Shown in pieces: positions 1-8,922 of a DNA stretch of 64,000 nt. The position numbers and the translations under genes were made by a program. The stretch's first letter is position 1, and the number at the start of each line of letters is the position of its first letter. The notes under the pieces are model-generated. The model did not search any database, had not been told where the DNA came from, and was given only the letters and a program-made list of their open reading frames with translations. The stretch is from Rhodococcus sp. 4CII (GTDB lineage Bacteria > Actinomycetota > Actinomycetes > Mycobacteriales > Mycobacteriaceae), in the NCBI RefSeq assembly GCF_014256275.1, contig NZ_JACCFE010000002.1, forward strand, positions 4,010,001-4,074,000, written 5' to 3'.

Positions 1-139
1 CAAACGGTACGCCGCCGAACTCGCCACCCCGGTGATCGGGAAGAGGGTGAAGAAGTGCTTCGCGTTCGGGTTGCTGTACGGACTCGCGTTGCAGGCCGCC
101 GACCGGGCGCGGGAGGCCGCCGCCGAACTCGCCTGGTGA
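1..139 (+). CDS. 3' end of an unidentified protein (partial)
   Basis: An open frame enters from the left edge (codons in phase from base 2) and stops with TGA at 137-139. The visible 45 residues end in AREAAAELAW and are rich in Ala, Lys and Arg, with a short hydrophobic stretch (FAFGLLYGLALQ). That is too little to name a family. Codon use is GC-rich at third positions like its neighbours, so it is probably the tail of a real gene transcribed toward the convergent DUF6328 gene. Confidence 0.4.
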   Translation, partial: KRYAAELATPVIGKRVKKCFAFGLLYGLALQAADRAREAAAELAW

Positions 140-155
140 CTCGGCCGGGCACGAG

Positions 156-668
156 CTACCGCGTCTGATCGTCGCCGGGGCGACCGTACCGCTGCGCCGG
201 CAGGATCCAGAATCCGAAGAACATGAGCAGCGCTATTGCCGCCGCGATCACCCCGGTGGGCATGTTCACCACGACGCCGAAGATCAGCAGGACGACACCG
301 ACCAGGGCGCAGCCCAGGGCGGCGATGCCGGCGATCGCCAGTCGCTGTCCGATCGCGACGAGCGTGGGCAGGGCGTGCTGCCGGAACAGCAATCGGTGCA
401 GTCCGACCGGTGCGATGAGCATGATCGTCGCGGTGACCGAGAGCGCGACGGTGACGAGGTAGATCACCTCCTGCGTGTCGGACAGCTCCTCGAACCGCTG
501 CTGGAACGGCAACGTCAGCAAGAATCCGGTCAGGAGTTGAACACCGGTCTGCACGACACGCAGTTCCTGCAGCAGATTGCTCCAGTTGCGGTCCAACCGC
601 TCGGTTTCGGTTTCGTCCCGGACCCGGCGATTCCACTCCGCATCGTCGAAGTCATCATCGCTGTCCAT
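156..668 (-). CDS. DUF6328 family membrane protein
   Basis: A protein of about 170 residues. The acidic N-terminus (DSDDDFDDAEWNRR) is followed by a conserved block, NWSNLLQELRVVQTGVQLL, then four hydrophobic segments near residues 45-62, 68-90, 105-130 and 135-155. This layout, with the ETETERLDRNW-type lead-in, is that of the actinobacterial DUF6328 family, whose function is unknown; it is expected to be an integral inner-membrane protein. I chose the ATG at 668 over the GTG two codons upstream; neither has a clear ribosome-binding site. It converges on the partial gene at the left edge. No operon partner is evident. Confidence 0.8.
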   Translation of the reverse strand: MDSDDDFDDAEWNRRVRDETETERLDRNWSNLLQELRVVQTGVQLLTGFLLTLPFQQRFEELSDTQEVIYLVTVALSVTATIMLIAPVGLHRLLFRQHALPTLVAIGQRLAIAGIAALGCALVGVVLLIFGVVVNMPTGVIAAAIALLMFFGFWILPAQRYGRPGDDQTR

Positions 669-1209
669 GCCCACAGCAGTACCCGATTTCGTCGCAGAAA
701 TTCAATGCCGTCGCCGGTGCGGGATCGCACTCGCAGGGAGATAGATCCCTCCGTTCCACGGACGAGGAGCTGAACCGTGTCGGATTTCTCGAGGTGACGT
801 GCCGGATCAGAGCGATTCCGGTCGACCCGGTGGTGCGTAGTTCGAGGTTCCTCCAGCCGTGGGTGCCGCGTTCGGTGAGTTCGGTGGCCGAGATGTCGAG
901 GAGGTCGACCGGGGATGGTTCACCCGTGTTTCGCGGTGACGGTGGGCGGTCGGGGTCGGTGCCATGACAGTGCTGGTGCTCTTGTCCGTTCCTCATCCCC
1001 TCGCGTCACTGTTGCATGTCAGTACAACGTGGGCCGGGAGGGCGTACCCGCTGTCCGTGGGTGGTGTTTTCGCAGGCATTGTGCCCGCGGTTGACGCCGT
1101 CGGGAATTCCGCCGACGCCCGCCGCGAACGATCAGGTCGATGCCTTGGGTGGAGGTGGAGGGGACCTCGATCCTCCGAGTGCGAGCGAGCGCGCCAAACA
1201 CGCGCGGGA
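669..1209. other. Stretch without a supported gene
   Basis: About 540 bases between the DUF6328 gene and the deacetylase. A minus-strand open frame (655-996) containing LLDISATELTERG and WRNLELRTTG is the only part that reads like protein. It has no recognisable family and loses sense at both ends, so it may be a decayed gene. The rest shows only GC-rich shadow frames. Confidence 0.35.
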
Positions 1210-2118
1210 TCAGGCCAGGCCGTCCGCACCACTGAGGGTGACGAATTCGACTCCGGCCGAACGTAGTTGGGACACCGCCGCGGTGAGGCCCTCCGCGGTG
1301 GCACCCGCCGGCCGGTTGACGTGCATGATCACGATGGACCCCGGTAGGGCGGAGGTGACGGCGGCCTGGACCTTCGCGGCGGGCAGGGTGGCCCCCGCGT
1401 CGCCGTTGACGGTGAAACCCACCACGTGCTCGCCGAGATCCCGGACGATAGACGCTGCGACCTCGTCGCAGTGGGCTGTGCCGGGGCGGAACCAGCGCGG
1501 TGGTGCGCCGGTGATCGCATGCAGGCGCTGGTGATTGATCCATACCTCGTCGATCACCTCGGCGGGCGAAGTGGTGCCAGCGATGCCGTACGCGGATTTC
1601 CCGGTCACCGACAGCGGCAGGTGCCGGGTGCCGTGGTTCGCTAGTTCGACGAGTGGGTTTGCGGCGAGCCGCGCGGTCAGCGCCTCGTTCACATCGATCC
1701 AGCGGCCGTTCAAGAAGAGGGTGGCAGGCATCTTCTCGCGCTCGAGCACAGCGAGGAGATCGGTGTCGACGCCGTCGCCCTGCGGCCCACCGCACGCGTC
1801 GAAGGTCAGCGCGATCCGGCGACCGGGCACCGCGAGCCGGGTGTTCGTGCCGGTGACGGCCAGACCCCACTCACGCGGGACGGCACCCGCATATTTCGCC
1901 GCGATCGCCGACGGATCCGGCGGCGGAGGTGGGGGCGGCGCCGGCAGCAGGCCGCCGGGGACCAGTCCATCGGGGATCAGTCCGTCCGGGAGCCCGGGGA
2001 TGGGTGATGCCGTGGAGACGGCGGGGTGGGTGAGGTCGATGTAGCTCCCCATCGCGGCGGCGAGGCCTCCGCCGAGCAGCCCGAGCAACACCGCACGACG
2101 GTTCGGTCTCGTGTACAC
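1210..2118 (-). CDS. Polysaccharide deacetylase (NodB-fold), secreted
   Basis: A 302-residue carbohydrate esterase 4-like protein. It begins at GTG 2118 with a twin-Arg-containing signal or anchor (RPNRRAVLLGLLGGGLAAA) and a Pro-rich linker, so it acts outside the membrane. The NodB domain covers roughly residues 95-300. Motif 1 reads ALTFDACGG, so the usual second Asp of TFDD is Ala. Motif 2 reads NHGTRH, giving two metal-ligand His. Later motifs include WFRPG and VIMHVN. The family removes acetyl groups from cell-wall or other N-acetylated sugars; the TFDA variant makes the exact activity uncertain. It stands alone, with about 330 bases before the next gene. Confidence 0.85.
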   Translation of the reverse strand: MYTRPNRRAVLLGLLGGGLAAAMGSYIDLTHPAVSTASPIPGLPDGLIPDGLVPGGLLPAPPPPPPPDPSAIAAKYAGAVPREWGLAVTGTNTRLAVPGRRIALTFDACGGPQGDGVDTDLLAVLEREKMPATLFLNGRWIDVNEALTARLAANPLVELANHGTRHLPLSVTGKSAYGIAGTTSPAEVIDEVWINHQRLHAITGAPPRWFRPGTAHCDEVAASIVRDLGEHVVGFTVNGDAGATLPAAKVQAAVTSALPGSIVIMHVNRPAGATAEGLTAAVSQLRSAGVEFVTLSGADGLA

Positions 2119-2452
2119 GCGCTGAGACTAGGCGCTCGATCGAGCGCAGGTCACCGCAAGTGGTGGTGAACACTTCCCGAATTTCTGGTCCTCGGCGCCG
2201 GCACGGACGTCGCGAGCGGCCTGACGACAACTGCTTCGCGCAAGTCAAACCTTTCAGACACCGTAGCGGACCTTCCAAGATGCAGCGACCAGCACCGACA
2301 GCTGAGAGAGCGTGCCGCGCACACCGACCAGACAGGGCAATTCGGCGCCAGCGAGGTGACCAACTAGTCGTGCCACCAGGCGGTCGACCGCTGCGTACCG
2401 GGGTCGCGGTCACGGGCGCGCTGCCGACGGTCTCTTTCGGGTCGATGCGGCA
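2119..2452. other. Intergenic stretch, nothing recognised
   Basis: About 330 bases lie between the start of the deacetylase gene and the end of the TetR gene, both on the minus strand. It should hold the deacetylase promoter. I saw no convincing coding frame, palindrome or terminator. Confidence 0.4.
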
Positions 2453-3133
2453 TCAATCCACGCTCACCCAGGACACGAGCGAACGCAGGGTCGGCGCGGG
2501 GGAATCCTTCGAAGGCTGGGCCGCCGACCCGGCGGAATCGCCGAGGCGGGCGGCCATCCACGTGTCGAGCACGCCGACGGTGATTTCGATCTGCGGCTCG
2601 GCCGCTGTGCGGTTGGTGAACACCAGCCAGTTGAGCGCGAATCCGTCGGCCAACACGGACACGATGTGTGTCAGCTCGCTGATGATTGTCGCGTCCACCG
2701 GCCGGCCCGCAGCGGTCGTGGCGGCCGCGAGAATCGCCCGTATGGTCGCGAATGCCTCGTTGTACACCGTCTCGCCGTGCTCGCAGTCCTGACGCTGGGC
2801 CCAGCTGATCAGCTCGACGGTCGCCGCGCCGAATTCCGGATTCGCCACGTACCACTCCAGCAGACCGCGCAACAGGGCACGGCCGGTGGTCGGCACGTCG
2901 CCATGGACGTCGTTGCGCGTCAATACCTCTCGATACTGCTGGCCGACGTGCTCGAAGACTGCTGCGAACAGTACCTCCTTCGAGTCGAAGCAGTAGTGCA
3001 GCGTGGCCAACGGAGCGTTCGCCTCCTGCGCGATGCGGCGGGTGGTGGCGCCCTCCACTCCGTGGGCGGCAATCATGCGCACGGCCGCCGCCACCAGTTC
3101 GGCGCGTCGTTCGGCGGCGGGGATGCGAGCCAT
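2453..3133 (-). CDS. TetR/AcrR family transcriptional regulator
   Basis: A 226-residue regulator. The N-terminal helix-turn-helix covers residues 5-50: RAELVAAAVRMIAAHGVEGATTRRIAQ, then NAPLATLHYCFDSKEVLF. This is the typical TetR DNA-binding helix pair ending in the LYYHFxxKexL-like motif. The C-terminal half is helical and should form the ligand and dimer domain. It is divergent from the decayed PhyH-type dioxygenase and the MFS transporter (3424-5389) across about 290 bases, so it probably controlled that unit, perhaps sensing a substrate of the transporter. The ATG at 3133 is preceded by an AGGAGG-like sequence on the minus strand. Confidence 0.9.
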   Translation of the reverse strand: MARIPAAERRAELVAAAVRMIAAHGVEGATTRRIAQEANAPLATLHYCFDSKEVLFAAVFEHVGQQYREVLTRNDVHGDVPTTGRALLRGLLEWYVANPEFGAATVELISWAQRQDCEHGETVYNEAFATIRAILAAATTAAGRPVDATIISELTHIVSVLADGFALNWLVFTNRTAAEPQIEITVGVLDTWMAARLGDSAGSAAQPSKDSPAPTLRSLVSWVSVD

Positions 3134-3423
3134 GCGTCCTCCTGTCGAACAGAACCGATCGAATGATCAAGTCAGTCTCAATGTTACCGGTCAAGTTGGT
3201 ACGCGGACTGCTATACGGCAGGGGAAGGCTCCGCGAACGGTGGATCGTACGTGCAGGTAGCGCCCGGTGGCTAGGGCAACGCTGAACAGCCTGCCGTGAC
3301 AAACTTATGAATCAAATACCTTGATCGGATGACTGACTACGTTTACGGTATGAGCCGGATCACGTGGTCGACTTGGCGCCCCTCCAATGCGACCGGCCTC
3401 AATTTCGAAGGAACAAATCTCTC

Positions 3424-3901
3424 ATGACGACGAACGAACTCACGCGTCTCCCTCCCGGGTTGATCATCTGTGACGGCGGTGTGATCATCGAACAGCTCTT
3501 CGGCGTCACCCCGGCTATGGGCGCGAGGCCCGCGTGCAGATCATGGTCGTCGTCAGTGACTTCACCGCCGAGAACGGCGGAACCCTGGTGATCCCGGGGT
3601 CGCATCTCTGGGACGACACCCGGGCACCGCGTCGACGAGGCCGTCCCGACGGAGATGAAGGCCGGTTCGGCGCTCATCTGGATCGGCTCCACGTACCACC
3701 GGGGCGGACCGAACACCACCGCCGAGCTGCAACTTCGACGAGATCTGAAGGCTCCCCGGGGAACTCCAGCGTGAACTCGCCTGGTCCTTTGAGCGTTGCG
3801 TCGGTTGGGTCGAGGTCGGGGGTCGGATGTCCGACCCGATGGAGCTGCTCGGCCGTGATGACTACACCGCTATGTGCGCCGGCCTTGCGGCCCGCGTCTG
3901 A
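3424..3901 (+). pseudogene. Phytanoyl-CoA dioxygenase (PhyH)-type oxygenase, broken
   Basis: Reading across frames recovers pieces of an Fe(II)/2-oxoglutarate-dependent PhyH-family enzyme. An N-terminal piece starts at ATG 3424 (TNELTRLPPGLII). Next comes VVVSDFTAENGGTLVIPGSH, carrying the distal HxxR-type end of the fold. In another frame EMKAGSALIWIGSTYHRGG carries the last metal His region, and a C-terminal piece ends at TGA 3901. At least two frameshifts and a large N-terminal deletion (the HxD segment is missing) mean no full enzyme can be made. It sits 21 bases before the MFS gene and was probably once co-transcribed with it. Confidence 0.7.
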
Positions 3902-3922
3902 TCACGACAATCGGAGAGATTC

Positions 3923-5389
3923 ATGACAGAGATTCATCAGCAGGCCGGACTCGGCCGTGCGGGGACTGTCCGCCGGGCGCCGAGCAGGGGGGTGCTCATC
4001 GGTGTCGGCACGCTGCTGATCGTCCTGACCAACGCCGTCGTCTTCATCCTGCCGCCGCTGTTGCCGACCATCCAGGTGCAGTACGGCCTCGCCACGGTGG
4101 CCGCGACGACGTGGGTCTACACGGCGCTGACCCTCGGCGGGGGAGCGGGTTTCATCCTGTTGCCGCGGCTCGCGGATCTGCACGGCGACCGCAACGCCGC
4201 GGTGGCGGCGTCCGCACTGCTCGCGGTCGGCGCGCTCATTCCGGCCGTCGGGGACTCGTATCCGACGCTTCTGGTCGGCTGCGCGTTGATGGGCTTCGGT
4301 GGTGCGGCGCAGTTGCTTCCGCTCGGTTTCCTGCGTCGCAATCTGGGCGAGGAGGGCATCGCGGTGGGGGTCGCGGTTCTGGTCATCGCCACCGGTGTCG
4401 GGATCGTCGTGGGCATGATCGGCGGCGGGTTCATCGTCGAGAGCCTGTCGCTGCGGGGCTTCTTCGTCCTCCTCACCGCGGTGTGCGCGGCGACGACCAT
4501 TGCGTGCTATGCCTCGATTCCACACGCCCCGCCCGCCGAGCGGGGCGGTCGGATCGGAGTACTCGGCACGGTGTGGATGATCGCGTGGGTCGCGGCGATC
4601 CTGCTGACTCTGACGCAGGGCCTCGTGTGGGGGGGTGCGGCACTGATTCCGTTGGTGGGCGGCATCGTCGGGGGCATCGCGTGGGTGCGCGTCGAGCGCC
4701 GGTCGACCGCGGCGGTGTTCGACGTCGCGCTGATGAAGGCGCCGCTGGTCACCGCGTCGTGTCTGTGCATCGCGTTGTTCGCGGCGGTGAACTCGGCCTT
4801 CATGCTGCTGCTGAGCACCTATGCCCAGGTCGTTCCCGGGGATCTTCGTCCGGGCGACGCGTACGGGCTCGGGCTCAGCGCGCTGCAGACCGGCTGGCTG
4901 ATGGTGCCGTTCGCGGCGGCGTTCTTGATCCGCGGAACCGTGCTCGACCGCGCCCTGGTCAACGGCCGTGGTGTGCCCGTCTTCGTCATCGGCGCGCTCG
5001 TCAGCGCCTCGGGGCTGACCTGGCTCGCCGTGGCGCACGAGCAGCAGTGGCACTACCTCGTGGGTGCTGCCGTCCTGGGTCTCGGGACCCGAATCGGCTA
5101 CTCCGCGGGCTTCACCATGGTGCAGATGGCGGTGCCGGAGGAGAAGGCCGGGATGGCGGCCGGGATCGCCGGCACGTTCATGGCCGTGGGTTTCGCCCTC
5201 GGCACCGCACTGGTCAGCGGCGACCTCAGCGCATCCCTGGTCCCGATGGCCGGTACCGGTCTCGAGGTCGCCGCCCGAGGCCTCTACGGCATCGGCTACG
5301 GGCTGTCGGGAGTTCTCGCCCTGCTCGTCGTGGTGACCGTGCTGATCTCACGCGCTCGGACCGGACGGCGTGTGGGAGCCGCGTCCTGA
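3923..5389 (+). CDS. MFS transporter
   Basis: A 488-residue multi-spanning major facilitator with about 12-14 hydrophobic segments. After a basic N-terminus, segment 1 lies near residues 23-47. The cytoplasmic loop motif A region, LLPRLADLHGDRNAA, lies at about 79-93, corresponding to GxLaDrxGr. A mid-protein loop holds PHAPPAERGGR. The layout suggests a proton-driven exporter or importer of small molecules; the substrate is not evident. ATG 3923 follows CGGAGAG. It lies between a broken dioxygenase and a broken aminotransferase, with a divergent TetR gene, so it may be the surviving member of a small catabolic or detoxification cluster. Confidence 0.9.
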   Translation: MTEIHQQAGLGRAGTVRRAPSRGVLIGVGTLLIVLTNAVVFILPPLLPTIQVQYGLATVAATTWVYTALTLGGGAGFILLPRLADLHGDRNAAVAASALLAVGALIPAVGDSYPTLLVGCALMGFGGAAQLLPLGFLRRNLGEEGIAVGVAVLVIATGVGIVVGMIGGGFIVESLSLRGFFVLLTAVCAATTIACYASIPHAPPAERGGRIGVLGTVWMIAWVAAILLTLTQGLVWGGAALIPLVGGIVGGIAWVRVERRSTAAVFDVALMKAPLVTASCLCIALFAAVNSAFMLLLSTYAQVVPGDLRPGDAYGLGLSALQTGWLMVPFAAAFLIRGTVLDRALVNGRGVPVFVIGALVSASGLTWLAVAHEQQWHYLVGAAVLGLGTRIGYSAGFTMVQMAVPEEKAGMAAGIAGTFMAVGFALGTALVSGDLSASLVPMAGTGLEVAARGLYGIGYGLSGVLALLVVVTVLISRARTGRRVGAAS

Positions 5390-5399
5390 ATCAATTTCC

Positions 5400-5790
5400 C
5401 TGAGGGGCATCGTCGAATCCGGAATCTCGGCGGTGCTGCGCGTGTTCGGCGACGAAGACATCGTCGCCTGCGGCGCGGCCGCGGCCACCACACTCCGCAC
5501 CGTGCCTCGCCGAAACCGCCCGATCATCAGCGACGTACGGAGGAAGGGGATGCTGCTGGGGTCGAATTGGCCAACGCGACACGCTCCCCGGAGACCGGCG
5601 GCACTCAACTGCGCGACGAAGCCATGGAGGCTGGCCTGCAGCTCTACACCACCACCGACGAATTCGTCGACGTGCTCCTGATCGCCCCGCCGCTGACCAT
5701 CGACGACTCCGAAACCGAGTACCTGATTGAGCGCCTCGATCGCACCCGCCAGACCGTCGAGGCAAAACACCAGCAAAGGCTGCCCTCGCA
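5400..5790 (+). pseudogene. Class III PLP aminotransferase, C-terminal remnant
   Basis: Only the C-terminal quarter of a class III (omega-transaminase-like) aminotransferase is recognisable. In one frame: AVLRVFGDEDIVA, then RPIISDVRRKGMLLG. After loss of one base in the G-run at 5558-5561, the next frame continues as VELANATRSPETGG, then EAMEAGLQLYTTTDEFVDVL, LIAPPLTID and EYLIERLDRT. These match the usual GMLxGVEL and LxxxPPLxI signatures near the end of this family. The PLP-lysine domain is absent, so the product is dead. The remnant runs directly into the dehydrogenase start at 5790. Confidence 0.65.
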
Positions 5791-7109
5791 TGACGATCAC
5801 CGATCCCCACACCACCACAGAGCCGACCCCCACCCGTCCCGCGGCCATCGGCGCGCCGCCGTCCCCCGGCCAACTCGCCCACCGGGCAGCGTTGACCCAA
5901 CTGCGCAACGCCACTGATCTCCTCGGGCTCGACGAGGGGCTCCATCAACTACTCGCCACACCCCGCCGGTCCCTGACCGTGGCCGTGCCCCTGCGCCGAG
6001 ACACCGGAACCACCGAGATCTACACCGGCTACCGTGTCCAGCACAACCTCACCCGCGGCCCCGGTAAGGGCGGCGTCCGATTCCACCCCGCCAGTGACAT
6101 CGAGGAGGTCACCGCGCTCGCGATGTGGATGACCTGGAAGTGCGCCCTCCTCGGTCTACCTTATGGCGGGGCCAAGGGCGGCATCGCGGTAGATACCAGC
6201 GTCCTGAGCATGGCGGAAAAGGAACGACTCACCCGCCGTTACACCCAGGAAATCCTGCCGTTCATCGGTCCCGACAAGGACATTCCCGCTCCTGATGTCA
6301 ATACTGACGAAACCACCATGGCCTGGATGATGGATACCTACTCCGTCAGCGTCGGCTACTCTGTCCACGGCGCGGCCACCGGTAAACCTCTGGCCGTCGG
6401 TGGGTCGAACGGCCGGGCCGGTGCCACCTCCCGTGGGGTGGTCCTCGCTGCGCTGGAAGCGATGCGGCAGAAGGGGATCGACCCGGTCGGCGCGTCGGTG
6501 GCCATTCAGGGGTTCGGGAAGGTCGGTGCCCATGCGGCCCAGTTCTTCGCCGACGAAGGCTGCCGGGTGGTGGCGGTCTCGGACGCCACCGGTGGCTGCT
6601 ACCGCGAATCCGGGCTCGAGATCGCACCGATCCAGGAGTGGGTGGGGCGAGGTGGAACCCTCGACAGTTACGATGGCGCCGACCAGATCTCCAACGCGGA
6701 ACTGTTCACGCTCGATGTGGATGTCCTCGTCCCCGCGGCCATGGACGGTGTGCTGACCGGGCAGAACGCCGACACCGTTCGCGCGCGAGTGATCGTCGAG
6801 GGTGCGAACGGGCCGACCTCCCCCGAGGCCGACACGATCTTCGCCCACAAGGGCATCACCGTCGTTCCGGACATCCTCGCCAACGCCGGCGGTGTCGTCG
6901 TCTCCTACCTGGAATGGGTGCAGAATCTGCAGGCCTTCTCGTGGAGCAGCGAGGAAGTGGACCGCAAGCTTGTCGCGCTGATGCGCACCGCGTCCCGCTC
7001 GGTGTGGGCTCTCGCAGACGACAAGAGAATCCCTCTTCGGTTGGCAGCCCATGTCTTGGGCGTCGGCAAGGTCGCAGAGGCACACAAGGTCCGCGGCCTG
7101 TACCCGTAG
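5790..7109 (+). CDS. Glu/Leu/Phe/Val dehydrogenase (glutamate dehydrogenase type)
   Basis: A 439-residue NAD(P)-dependent amino-acid dehydrogenase catalysing oxidative deamination or reductive amination of glutamate or a related amino acid. The N-terminal dimerisation/catalytic domain has the substrate-site block GGVRFHP (about 94-100), TWKCALLGLPYGGAKGG with the catalytic-site lysines near 117 and 129, and DVNTDE. The Rossmann domain carries VAIQGFGKVGAHAA. Length matches hexameric family members. I chose ATG 5790, preceded by AAAGG at 5774-5779, rather than longer in-frame starts that would overlap the aminotransferase remnant. It appears monocistronic; the next gene is convergent. Confidence 0.92.
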   Translation: MTITDPHTTTEPTPTRPAAIGAPPSPGQLAHRAALTQLRNATDLLGLDEGLHQLLATPRRSLTVAVPLRRDTGTTEIYTGYRVQHNLTRGPGKGGVRFHPASDIEEVTALAMWMTWKCALLGLPYGGAKGGIAVDTSVLSMAEKERLTRRYTQEILPFIGPDKDIPAPDVNTDETTMAWMMDTYSVSVGYSVHGAATGKPLAVGGSNGRAGATSRGVVLAALEAMRQKGIDPVGASVAIQGFGKVGAHAAQFFADEGCRVVAVSDATGGCYRESGLEIAPIQEWVGRGGTLDSYDGADQISNAELFTLDVDVLVPAAMDGVLTGQNADTVRARVIVEGANGPTSPEADTIFAHKGITVVPDILANAGGVVVSYLEWVQNLQAFSWSSEEVDRKLVALMRTASRSVWALADDKRIPLRLAAHVLGVGKVAEAHKVRGLYP

Positions 7110-7268
7110 ACCGGGAAGGCCGAGACACGCCGGATCAGTGAGCCCCGACGGTTCCGTATCCGGCGGAACAACGGTGAGGTCGTCGATACTGTCGTCCTCG
7201 CGAAATGTGTCCGGCCCGGTGCCCGGCAGGGGAACGTGGTGCAGGACTTCCTAGTGCACAGGACTTCG

Positions 7269-7466
7269 TTACAGAGCCTCGCTGCCGGAGGATTTGTCTT
7301 GCTGCGGGTCATCACTGTCAGCGGGTCGAGCGCCCCGCGATCCCACCATCGGCTTCGTCGCCGGCGGTGTCGAATAACGCCCCGGGACCGGGCCGGGATC
7401 AGTGCCGAAAGGTTCGCCTTCTTCCGGACGCCGTTCCTCATTGATGGACTTGCGGATGCCGGTCAT
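7269..7466 (-). CDS. Possible small hydrophilic protein coupled to the TetR gene
   Basis: A 65-codon frame starts at ATG 7466, overlapping the TetR stop in an ATGA arrangement, and ends at TAA 7269. The product (MTGIRKSINEERRPEEGEPF then a Pro/Ser/Asp-rich tail ending SSGSEAL) is low-complexity and of unknown family. The stop/start overlap is what supports translation. It could equally be a chance frame in GC-rich DNA. Confidence 0.35.
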   Translation of the reverse strand: MTGIRKSINEERRPEEGEPFGTDPGPVPGRYSTPPATKPMVGSRGARPADSDDPQQDKSSGSEAL

Positions 7467-8194
7467 GCCCTGGTACCGGAGGGGGTGGGCTGGTAGCGGG
7501 CTTCGAGGCCTCCGATGGTGATATCGAGGCCGTCGTCGAGTAGTTGCGCGCCGTCGTAGTCGGCGAGTTCGGCGGCGAGGGAGCGTAATCGGGGAAACTG
7601 CTTGCGGGGCAGGCGGTGCAGTCCGAGCCGGAGAATCTGCTCCGACTCTTCGGGGTCCTCGATCAGTTCTTGCAGTTCGTCGAGAATGCATCCTTGAAGA
7701 AGTCCGAAGAAGAGCCGGTAGGAGCGCAGCGCGTTTTGCGGGGAGAAGCCGGCTCGGATCAGGAGTTCGAGGAAATCCTCGAGCGGGCGCAGCGTCCCCA
7801 GCGGCCGTAAACCGAGCGGGGTGGTGAGTGGGCGTGTCACCAGCAGCGGAACCACTTTGGGGTGGACGAGCGCGAGATTTCGGAAGTTGTGCGCGAGTGA
7901 GCGCAGTTCCTGGGCCCAGTCCGCCGCGTCGGGATCGATGACGAGTTCGCGGAGTACCAGTTCGACGACACCGTCGAGGAGGGCGGCCTTGCTGGGGGCG
8001 TAGCGGTACAGGGCCATCGCTTCCCGGCCGAGGGCCTGCCCCAGTCTGCGCATCGACAGGGCCTCGACACCCTCGCGGTCGACGATCTCGAGGGCAGTGG
8101 CCAGCACCTGCTCGGTGGTCAGGCGGGGCAGACGGCTCCGCGTCCGGGGGCCACCCGGCGTGGACGACTCGGCGGAGTCTGTGCGCGCAACCAT
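7463..8194 (-). CDS. TetR family transcriptional regulator
   Basis: A 243-residue regulator with a basic leader (RTRSRLPRL) and a TetR helix-turn-helix near residues 26-70: TTEQVLATALEIVDREGVEA, then SMRRLGQALGREAMALYRY and SKAALLDGVVE. The C-terminal portion (from about 85) resembles the TetR_C tetracycline-repressor-class ligand domain, with RSLAHNFRNLALVHPKVVPL. It is divergent from the stress cluster that begins at 8428, with an inverted repeat in the gap, so it is a candidate repressor of that cluster and of itself. A small frame overlaps its stop codon. Confidence 0.9.
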   Translation of the reverse strand: MVARTDSAESSTPGGPRTRSRLPRLTTEQVLATALEIVDREGVEALSMRRLGQALGREAMALYRYAPSKAALLDGVVELVLRELVIDPDAADWAQELRSLAHNFRNLALVHPKVVPLLVTRPLTTPLGLRPLGTLRPLEDFLELLIRAGFSPQNALRSYRLFFGLLQGCILDELQELIEDPEESEQILRLGLHRLPRKQFPRLRSLAAELADYDGAQLLDDGLDITIGGLEARYQPTPSGTRA

Positions 8195-8266
8195 CGCTGT
8201 CTCCTTGTGTTGGAACGGATCACAGAGTCCGCGTCCGCGCGCCGGAACTCCTGTGCAGCCCTAACC

Positions 8267-8315
8267 TACACCGTACACTTGCACTGTAGTTACCAATGGG
8301 TATAGTTGCGGTGTA
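8267..8315. promoter_or_regulatory. Inverted repeat in the TetR/stress-cluster divergent gap
   Basis: The 7-base arms TACACCG (8267-8273) and CGGTGTA (8309-8315) are perfect inverted repeats about the centre of a 35-base AT-richer segment that also contains TACCAATGGGTA. The position between divergent promoters suits a TetR-type operator. The spacing is longer than most TetR sites, so the true operator may be a shorter internal palindrome. Confidence 0.35.
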
Positions 8316-8427
8316 TGGGTTCGCTCCAGCAGAGGGTCGCGCTCACCGACGTCCACCTCATTCGAGGAGACGTACGCGGTGACCCGAGTGTTGCGAAATG
8401 CCGGGCACCCCATTGAAGGAGTCATCT

Positions 8428-8754
8428 ATGACCTCCACCAACCCGAACCACCTCGGCCCGAACACCGGGACCGTAGCGCCCGGCCAGCGCGTGCATCTCG
8501 AGCCGCGTCGCAGTACCGAAACGAAGGCCGCCTTCAAGACCACCGAGTTCTTCGTCTACATCGCCGCGGTCATCGCAGTCCTGATCACCTCGTATCTGGT
8601 GCAGACCACCGACGGGCACGAGGACTACTTCCGTGCCGACCGCGCCTGGTTCTACATCGTGATCCTGACGATCGCATACATCGTCAGCCGGGGCATTGCC
8701 AAGTCCGGCAGCCGCGAGCACTACACCGATACCGACCGGCACACCGGCATCTGA
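8428..8754 (+). CDS. Small two-helix membrane protein, actinobacterial
   Basis: A 108-residue protein starting at ATG 8428 behind a strong GAAGGAG site. A hydrophilic N-terminus (about 40 residues) leads into AAFKTTEFFVYIAAVIAVLI and then AWFYIVILTIAYIVSRGIAK, two transmembrane helices separated by a short acidic loop. The KTTEF and YxxSRGxAKSGS features recur in uncharacterised actinobacterial envelope proteins. It is the first gene of the cluster 8428-11951 with ferritin-like, CsbD and coiled-coil genes, which suggests a membrane-stress role; that is inference from context. Confidence 0.7.
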   Translation: MTSTNPNHLGPNTGTVAPGQRVHLEPRRSTETKAAFKTTEFFVYIAAVIAVLITSYLVQTTDGHEDYFRADRAWFYIVILTIAYIVSRGIAKSGSREHYTDTDRHTGI

Positions 8755-8922
8755 CTCCTGTGTCGCGAGGGATCCGGCAGTCCGAATGCCGGACCCTCGC
8801 GTCACGCCGTCGTCGACCGAATTCGTGACGGCGCCACCACCGGACAGCCGCGCGGCGACCGACCGTCGGGCATCGGCCGACACTTCTGCGTCCCCGGAAC
8901 GGTTGATCGGTGCCACCGATAG

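Noticed and set aside
655..996. Minus-strand 113-codon frame with a partly protein-like middle
   Set aside because: No family recognised and the ends are nonsense; reported only as a note on the gap.
8315..8416. 33-codon leader frame before the 8428 gene
   Set aside because: It starts inside the inverted repeat, has no ribosome-binding site and no regulatory codon run.
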